Made by a program: the position numbers and the translations under genes. DNA of 40,748 bases, taken from NCBI GenBank assembly GCA_027314515.1, contig DAHVAR010000154.1, positions 1-40,748 on the forward strand, in the 5' to 3' direction. This stretch comes from Actinomycetota bacterium. Its GTDB lineage: Bacteria > Actinomycetota > Actinomycetes > Streptosporangiales > Streptosporangiaceae. Below the pieces are notes generated by a model. That model worked only from the letters and a program-made list of their open reading frames with translations, ran no database searches and was not told where the DNA came from. The stretch's first letter is position 1. Every line of letters begins with the position of its first letter. This document shows positions 35,698 through 40,748 of this stretch, piece after piece.

Positions 35698-36164
35698 CTA
35701 CGGATGCTCATAGACGCATTCGCCGCCGGCGTTGCCGGCGAGCCGGTAGCCGGCCTTTTCCAGGACACGCCGGCTGGCCAGGTTGCCTGCCGCGGTGCAG
35801 GCCCGCACGAGGGTGATATCCGGCTGGGCCGCAAGCCAGGTGGTCATGGCGGTGACAGCCTCGCTGCCAAATCCGCGGCCCCGGTAGGGTGCGGCCAGGC
35901 CGTAGCCGATCTCCCGCCGCGTTCATCAGGCCTGCCATGAGTGCCGCAATCGCCGATAACCTCGCCGCCGACCGTGATGAGCCAGCCTGGCGGGTGGCCG
36001 GGCTGGAGCGTGTGCGCCAGCCCGGCAGCGGTGTGCTCATGCGGCCAGCCCGGTGCCGCGCTCACCCCGGACAGTTCGCCCGCGAGGATCGCCTGCGCCA
36101 GCGGGACGGTGACCGGTTCCAGACGCAGCCGCGCCGTCCGCAGCAGCGGGACATTTCCACTCAC
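35698..36164 (-). pseudogene. GNAT acetyltransferase, one-base frameshift
   Basis: From GTG 36162-36164 the frame reads VPLLRTARLRLEPVTVPLAQ and WLITVGGEVIGDCGTHGRPD, the first half of a GNAT. At about 35913, within GGCGGGAGATC, the frame must shift by one base. It then continues EIGYGLAAPYRGRGFGSEAV (the acetyl-CoA loop) and AAGNLASRRVLEKAGYRLAG to the TAG at 35698-35700. All conserved parts are present, so the gene was intact recently or the break is a sequencing slip. The unrepaired first frame would lack the cofactor loop. Confidence 0.8.
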
Positions 36165-36427
36165 CCGGCGAGCATCCCAGCCCACTGGGCACCGGGAAAC
36201 CTGATAACCGGCTCTCTCACCGCGGCTTCCGAGGCCGACGGCTGCCGGGCCATTATGCCTGAGCTGCTCCGCAGAACTGCTCACACAGGCCAACGCGTTC
36301 AACATGGCGAGCCAGACCGTGGGGCTCATCTCGCCCTCGGCGAGAGTTCCGGAAGAACCTGCACTTGCGGGCAGCTTTAGTGCGGCGCGCGGCAAGAGAA
36401 TCAGTCCCGGCCGCGCCTCGTGTCCGT
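36165..36427. other. Intergenic region without supported genes
   Basis: The region before the small HTH gene holds no recognisable gene. A minus-strand frame continues from the acetyltransferase remnant but has no family features. Confidence 0.4.
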
Positions 36428-36467
36428 TTGACAACCGGGGGTTGACATTGACAACTCCTCGTTGTCA
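36428..36467 (+). promoter_or_regulatory. Double operator over the promoter of the small HTH gene
   Basis: Two dyads of the form TGACAAC-N5-GTTGWCA lie in tandem: 36429-36447 (right arm GTTGACA) and 36449-36467 (perfect, spacer TCCTC), exactly 20 bases apart, about two helical turns. TTGACA at 36442-36447 with CACAAT at 36466-36471 could be the promoter, so the operators cover it. Transcription would start near the ATG at 36479, giving a leaderless message. Confidence 0.75.
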
Positions 36468-36478
36468 CAATTGGCGGC

Positions 36479-36718
36479 ATGGGCAAGCAGGCTGAGACGG
36501 CCGAGCATCAGGAGATGATCGCCCGGCTGAAGGAAGTGCGGGCCGCGACGATCGAGGCGGCCCGGCGGATGACAGAACTGGCGCGGGAGCGGGGGCGGAT
36601 CATGGAAGCGCTGCTCGCTGACGGGTTCTCGCAGGCCGACCTCGCGCGGGAACTGGGCGTCACCCGGCAGGCGATCCAGAAGATGATCGCCGTCGGGGCC
36701 GAGCGGCGGGCGAATTAA
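36479..36718 (+). CDS. Small helix-turn-helix protein, probably self-regulating
   Basis: The 79-residue protein has a long charged helix (residues 5-45, AEHQEMIARLKEVRAATIEA then MTELARERGRIMEALL). A resolvase/sigma-like helix-turn-helix follows: FSQADLARELGVTRQAIQKM (residues 50-70). Such small helix plus HTH proteins are common in actinobacterial accessory DNA and are not assigned a target. The tandem dyads that cover its own promoter make autorepression the simplest reading. ATG 36479 lies 11 bases beyond the second dyad and lacks a ribosome site, consistent with leaderless translation. Confidence 0.75.
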   Translation: MGKQAETAEHQEMIARLKEVRAATIEAARRMTELARERGRIMEALLADGFSQADLARELGVTRQAIQKMIAVGAERRAN

Positions 36719-36726
36719 CAGCGCGG

Positions 36727-37580
36727 CGCAAGGGTGTCTGCTACGACGTCGGGCGGGAGCTTGAGGGGCGGGGCTGGCGACCGGACTTCCGGCCCGGAGA
36801 GACACGCCGGGAGCTGGAGATAGTCGCCCGCGACCTGCACTGCACGGCAGTGAGAAGGCAGAGTGCCGACCTGTCCCGGCTGGGCCGCCGAGGCCGCCCT
36901 GGAACTGGGACTTGAGGTGTGGCTGTCACCGGACCTGTGGGACCACGATGCTGATGACACCCTCGCGCACCTCGTGAGCGCGGCGGCCGTCGCCGAGGAA
37001 GTGCGGCGGGCAGATCACCTACTGCTCGCTTCCGACTGAGCTGGTGGACTGGACGGGATTCGACGTGGCTGCCGTCGATCTGCACCGGGACAAGCTCAGC
37101 CGCCCCTTCGGCCGGGCGGCCCGGGTGTTCAGGAACAAGGCAGCAGGACGGCCGCTCGCCATCGGCGAGTTCGGCGGCTGCACCTGCCAGGGGGCGGCGG
37201 ACCGGGGCGGCTCGGGCTTCGACATCACCGATTACAGCGGCGACCAGCCCCACGTCAACGGCGACTACGTGCGGGACGAGGCGGAGCAGGCCCGGGAGAT
37301 CACCCAGTGCCTGGACATCTTCGACGCGGGCGGCGCGGACACCGCGTTCGTGCAGACCTTCGTCCAGCCCGTGAGTCCGTGGAACCCCGCCCCCCGGTTC
37401 GACTTCGACCTCGCCAGCTACAGCGTGGCGCGTAGCTTCACCGGCAGGCTCGGCGTCCTGGTCAAGGAGCTCCCGAAGGTGCCATGGGACACTATCGAGC
37501 ACGGCAGCACCTACCCGGACATGCCCTGGGAACCGAAGGAGTCGTTCCGCGCGGTCGCGGCCTGGAACGCAGCCCATTAA
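36727..37580 (+). pseudogene. TIM-barrel-like (glycosidase-like) protein, frameshifted with internal deletion
   Basis: Three consecutive pieces lie in three frames. Piece 1 is RKGVCYDVGRELEGRGWRPD to VARDLHCTAVR (36727 to about 36880). Piece 2 is AAEAALELGLEVWLSPDLWD to EEVRRAD (36884-37015). Piece 3, ITYCSLPTELVDWTGFDVAA (from 37014), runs to the TAA at 37578-37580 with RPLAIGEFGGCTCQGAADRG and GADTAFVQTFVQPVSPWNP. Relatives I recall, often called abortive-infection proteins without proof, have roughly 80 extra residues between pieces 2 and 3. The missing region would hold part of the barrel, so the gene is dead. Confidence 0.75.
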
Positions 37581-37696
37581 CCAGCCGGGGATACCAGCAA
37601 GCCGGGTATCACCGCCACCCGAGATACACACACCGCGCACGCCGGTCGGCGGCATAGTAACCGGACGTTACCGCGGGCACATCGAAGCTCCGCGGC

Positions 37697-37993
37697 TCAG
37701 TCGTCCCCGATGTAACCCGTATCGGGATCGATCATGGCAAGGAAGACGCGGATGCTCTCCCGGTGCTCCTCCACTGACCGATTCGGTGTCGCGCTCGACG
37801 CGAATCCGTAGCCTTTGTTGGGCCCGCTCAGCCAGTCGTAGGTGGTGCCGCCGTCTCCAGCCTGGCGGATGGCGAACCGTTCGCCATCGACGGCGAGGGT
37901 GAACAACGCCGGCCCGGGCCTTCCCGCGTTCCCGCGGTACACGGCGGGAATGGCGTGGGGATCGCCGCTGCCACCGCCGGGGCTGCTGTCCAC
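37697..37993 (-). CDS. Conserved-looking protein of unknown function
   Basis: The 98-residue protein has a glycine-rich start and a compact domain: LFTLAVDGERFAIRQAGDGG, TTYDWLSGPNKGYGFASS and SVEEHRESIRVFLAMIDPDT, ending GYIGDD. The pattern of conserved-looking Trp, Gly and Asp suggests a real small domain, which I have seen only as a hypothetical family. It has no membrane segment. Its ATG is not backed by a strong ribosome site, so the start is uncertain. It lies downstream of arr on the same strand. Confidence 0.65.
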   Translation of the reverse strand: MDSSPGGGSGDPHAIPAVYRGNAGRPGPALFTLAVDGERFAIRQAGDGGTTYDWLSGPNKGYGFASSATPNRSVEEHRESIRVFLAMIDPDTGYIGDD

Positions 37994-38044
37994 GACAGCC
38001 AGTATCCACGGGCCGGTACGGCCCGGGCCGCAGTTGCGGTCAGG

Positions 38045-38479
38045 TCAGTCCTCGATCTGCGCCGCACCCTGCCGTCTCGGCGCATCGAGTCTGTCCCGCA
38101 TGGCCTGCACTTTCTCCGGCGAGTGACCGACCCAGTCGACAAGTTCGCCCACGATGCGCAACGGCTGTCCGCTGCGGAAAGACTGCGTCGGATTGCCGGG
38201 AAACCTCTTGTTTGTGAGATTAGGGTCGTCCTCGAATCCGCCGCTCGGGTCGACGATATAGATGCGCCCGCGGCCGTCACCTGTCGCGAGCTCGGCGCCC
38301 CAGACCGCGGCGTCGAGTGTCGCGGTGAAGTAGACGTAGTTCATCATCCGACCCGCCTCGAAGTTCGACTCGCGGCCAGGCACCAGCATCTCGCCCACGG
38401 CGAGGTCAGCCTTCGTGCCGTGCAGGTACACTCCGGCCCTGTAGACCTCGAAGGGCACCGGCTCACTCATGGCGCTCAT
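38045..38479 (-). CDS. arr: Rifamycin ADP-ribosyltransferase
   Basis: The 144-residue Arr protein inactivates rifampicin by adding ADP-ribose from NAD. The conserved residues are His in YLHGTKADL, Tyr in NYVYFTATLDAAVWGAELA and Asp in IVDPSGGFEDDPNLTNKRFP. Further conserved segments are PGNPTQSFRSGQPLRIVGEV-like GQPLRIVGELVDWVG and HSPEKVQAMRDRL. The frame is complete, so resistance to rifamycins is expected if it is expressed. The ATG at 38477-38479 or the one at codon 4 may be used. Confidence 0.92.
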   Translation of the reverse strand: MSAMSEPVPFEVYRAGVYLHGTKADLAVGEMLVPGRESNFEAGRMMNYVYFTATLDAAVWGAELATGDGRGRIYIVDPSGGFEDDPNLTNKRFPGNPTQSFRSGQPLRIVGELVDWVGHSPEKVQAMRDRLDAPRRQGAAQIED

Positions 38480-38531
38480 GCGCCGACACTAGTTGTCGCG
38501 CCGGGCTTACAAGGGGCCTTCACGCTTGCAC

Positions 38532-39339
38532 CCATGGGCAGCGCACGCGGTGGTCCTGGAGGCCATCAATGCCGGCGTGCACCTCAGCATTCTGCACCGG
38601 CGGACTGGAAAGCCAGCGGGCCAGCGTGGTGGCCACCGACGGGACGGTCACCGACGACCCGTACCCGGAGGCCATCGGCGGACTCACAGTCGTCGAGGTG
38701 CCCTCACCCTTCCCCGGCGGTGCTGGCTACGCATGGGAGGCGATCTGCGGCAGGAGCAAGAGTCCCTTCGCCGCCTTGGGGTGGAAGTCTCTGGGAGTGC
38801 CGGAGCTCTCCGTGCTGCCTAGCATCGACGAAGAATGCTGGGTTCCGGCCGTCCGGGAGACTGACGCGCTGCTGGTCTGGGGCGGTGATCCCGTGTTCTT
38901 GTCGTACTGGATGCGGCGGTCCGGGCTTGCAGACGTCTTGCCGTCGGTGCCTAGCGAGACGGTCTACCTGGGGGTGAGCGCCGGTAGCATCGCGGCAACC
39001 TCCGCCTTTGCGGAGACTTACCGTGAACCGCGTCGCGGCAGCGGTGAAGCGCTGTCGACGGAAGACGTCGTGTTCGATACGCCCGATGGCGAACTCCGCA
39101 TGATCCTGGTCAGGGCTCAGGGAGTCGGGCTGGTTGACTTTACGATTATTCCGCGCGTGGACAACGCCGATCACCAAGACATGGCCATCGCAGAACAATG
39201 GGCCGCGAGGATACCGGCGCCGACATACGCGATCGACGACCAGACCGCCATCAAGCTAACCGACGGCAACGTCGAAGTCGTCTCCGAGGGGCACTGGAGG
39301 TTGTTTACCCCTGGTACCGCGAGCTCAGCGGCAAGGTAA
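38532..39339 (+). pseudogene. YCII-domain remnant fused to 5'-truncated peptidase E (S51)
   Basis: The first stretch, PWAAHAVVLEAINAGVHLS (from 38532), and after a frame change near 38585 GGLESQRASVVATDGTVTDD and GGLTVVEVPSP, is the C-terminal part of a YCII-related protein. At about 38715 it runs in frame into peptidase E: AGYAWEAICGRSKSPFAALG, LPSIDEECWVPAVRETDALL, the nucleophile elbow GVSAGS, VDFTIIPRVDN, and AIDDQTAIKLTDG. The peptidase lacks its first 40 or so residues. The ATG at 38569 could still drive a fusion of 256 residues, so a functional chimera is not excluded. Confidence 0.72.
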
Positions 39340-39419
39340 CCCGCCAGCTCCGAGCGCCGGCGCTGCGCGTCCCTTTCCGGCTGCGAGGGTCAGGGTGCCG
39401 CAGCGGCTCCGTGGTGTCC

Positions 39420-40070
39420 TCACAGCGTGTGGCGCATCCAGACGTTCTTCTCCCAGCAGCTGCCGCGGTCCTGCTCGCGGTCGACGTGCACGGCGGCAAG
39501 CCCGCCGGGGAACCAGTAATCGCCGCTGTCGGGGAAGGTCATGCCCGTCCAGGATTCCCACTCGGTGGCGGTGCCCGTAATCCGCAGCGACCGCGGTTCG
39601 GGTTTCAGGACGGCGGCTCCGGCCCGCTCGTGGACGCGCATCCAGGGGTCGAACAGCCGGCCGTCCGGGCGGCGCCAGCACGCGTACCGCTCGATCGGCA
39701 CCAGCCGGTAGCGTTCCTTCCAGCTCGGCCGGACCGGCGCGATCAGCGTGCCCGGGCTGTGGCGGCGGGCGATGTCGCCCATCGCGCGCACGGCGGCCGC
39801 GCTGATTCCCCGGCCCTGGATGTCCCGCGGAACCGCGATTATCAGCGCGCAGAGCACGTTGGCGCCGCCCTCGTCGAAGCCGCGCGCGATGGCGCCGTCG
39901 ATGCCGGCCGGCAAGTCGTCCAGCGTGCCGTCCCATCGGATGGGAGGGAGCAGGCACGGGCGAGGATCTCGTCACGGTCGCCGGTGAGGTGAAACTTGGA
40001 AGCCGGGCCGCTCTTCGGTCAGAAGTGGCCAGTACTCGTTCAGCACTTCGCGGCTCGGCCACCGGGCCAG
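39420..40070 (-). pseudogene. Acetyltransferase-like protein, frameshifted
   Basis: The longest frame (39420-39914, from ATG 39912-39914) holds LPAGIDGAIARGFDEGGANV, IIAVPRDIQGRGISAAAVRA, a GNAT-like cofactor loop, and IERYACWRRPDGRLFDPWMR, ending MRHTL. Upstream, the conserved start lies in other frames: WPSREVLNEYWPLLTEERPG, FHLTGDRDEILARACSLP and then IRWDGTLDDLPAGI, with shifts near 40005 and 39945. The break near 39945 looks like one lost base within CTCCCATCC. The internal ATG could still give a truncated protein. The left edge of the remnant is approximate. Confidence 0.68.
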
Positions 40071-40084
40071 AAGGAGCGCCAGCC

Positions 40085-40600
40085 ATGATTCTCCCGAAGG
40101 TCGCAGACCCTCGTTTCGTAACGATCCGCCGAGGTGGGACACTCACGGATCCGGATCACCATCTCCTCGCTCTCTGGGCGGCGTCATGTGCAGAGCACGT
40201 CCTTGACCTCTTCGAGTCGGCTCAGCCTGAGGACCCGCGACCGCGCGAGGCGATCGAACATGTCCGCGGCTGGGTCCGTGGCGAGGTCACGATGACCCGG
40301 GCTCGCGCGGCGGGCGGCCATGCAATGGCCGCGGCCCGGGAACTGCGCGGGGCAGCTCGGCACGCCGCCTACGCGGCAGGCCAGGCCGGGGCCGTAGCGC
40401 ATGTTGCCGCGCACGAACTCGGCGCGGCTGCCTATGCGATCAAGGCCGCACGTGCTGGCGCGCCGGACGGCGAGGGCGACGCTGCGGCGCGACGGGAGTG
40501 CCGGTGGCAGCGTGACCAGCTCCCAGCGGCGATTCGCGAGCTCGTACTTGACGACCAGCGGCTGCGGAACGACATCTGCTGGTCGGTGTTTCACTGCTGA
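40085..40600 (+). CDS. Putative immunity protein (Imm5-like)
   Basis: The 171-residue protein begins MILPKVADPRFVTIRRGGTL. It contains an alanine-rich helical core (HLLALWAASCAEHVLDLFES, ARAAGGHAMAAARELRGAAR, HVAAHELGAAAYAIKAARAG) and ends RLRNDICWSVFHC. I recall this family only as putative immunity protein in actinobacteria. The start ATG 40085 has GGAG ten bases upstream. No toxin gene is seen beside it. The start overlaps nothing, but the stop overlaps the gene on the other strand by about ten bases. Confidence 0.75.
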   Translation: MILPKVADPRFVTIRRGGTLTDPDHHLLALWAASCAEHVLDLFESAQPEDPRPREAIEHVRGWVRGEVTMTRARAAGGHAMAAARELRGAARHAAYAAGQAGAVAHVAAHELGAAAYAIKAARAGAPDGEGDAAARRECRWQRDQLPAAIRELVLDDQRLRNDICWSVFHC

Positions 40601-40748
40601 GCGCGCGACGGGCCCGTCAAGCCAGCCAGCCGGTCGTACTGGCGGAGGTAGTCGCGGCAAAGCATGGTGCCAATGGCCTGCCGTGCCGGTCGGCCCGGCA
40701 GGTCATCCTTGGCCTCGAGCGCCTCGTGGATCCCGTCACCGTAACGCG
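40591..40748 (-). CDS. C-terminal end of an unidentified protein (partial)
   Basis: On the minus strand an open frame enters from the right edge and ends at TGA 40593-40591. The last 51 residues include RYGDGIHEALEAKDDLPG and TMLCRDYLRQYDRLAGLTGP. It is charged, probably helical, and I do not recognise it. The rest lies outside the window. It overlaps the immunity-like gene tail-to-tail by ten bases. Confidence 0.55.
   Translation of the reverse strand, partial: RYGDGIHEALEAKDDLPGRPARQAIGTMLCRDYLRQYDRLAGLTGPSRAQQ

Overview
The window is high-GC DNA from an actinomycete. Evidence: an RbpA gene with a SigR-type promoter, a stand-alone Ppm1-type polyprenol-mannose synthase, an F420-type LLM oxidoreductase, a DUF3817 membrane protein, GTG starts and 4-base start/stop overlaps. 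The genus cannot be fixed from sequence alone; a soil lineage near Streptosporangiales or Catenulisporales is an inference. No rRNA, tRNA or CRISPR array was seen.

Layout. (1) 1-3168: end of a B12-dependent lysine degradation operon, kdd (partial)-kamD-kamE-kal, closed by a perfect hairpin. (2) 3247-7315: amidohydrolase, LLM oxidoreductase, small membrane protein, CoA-binding protein and aldo/keto reductase. (3) 7351-10436: what looks like a decayed amidoligase cluster, with two broken alpha/beta-hydrolase genes before an intact GCS2-type carboxylate-amine ligase. (4) 10458-14011: class C beta-lactamase-like hydrolase and an acetyl-CoA synthetase. (5) 14566-19220: a housekeeping block with ppm1, rbpA, glycerophosphodiesterase, two RNA methyltransferases, two membrane proteins and an acetyltransferase. 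(6) 19374-25406: adenylate kinase, glycerate kinase, PRPP synthetase paralogue and a large LuxR/ATPase regulator. (7) 25579-27635: an ada-alkA/ogt alkylation-repair operon with an inverted repeat just upstream. (8) 27917-28235: a collapsed group II intron. (9) 28239-32805: a TetR regulator and a heterodimeric ABC exporter with one degenerate ATP site. (10) 32873-40748: accessory DNA with two coiled-coil proteins (one built on 21-bp tandem repeats), a phosphotransferase, rifamycin ADP-ribosyltransferase, a small HTH protein under a double operator, an immunity-like protein, and many broken genes.

The recurrent theme is decay by short internal deletion and one-base frameshift: two hydrolases, the intron, a CYTH protein, an acetyltransferase, a TIM-barrel-like protein, a YCII/peptidase E fusion and a second acetyltransferase-like gene. 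One-base shifts could be assembly errors. Losses of tens of codons joining conserved segments are harder to explain that way. The strongest positive signals are the SigR promoter of rbpA, the double TGACAAC-N5-GTTGTCA operator, the heptad-repeat gene, the intron relic and the Kam operon in an actinomycete.
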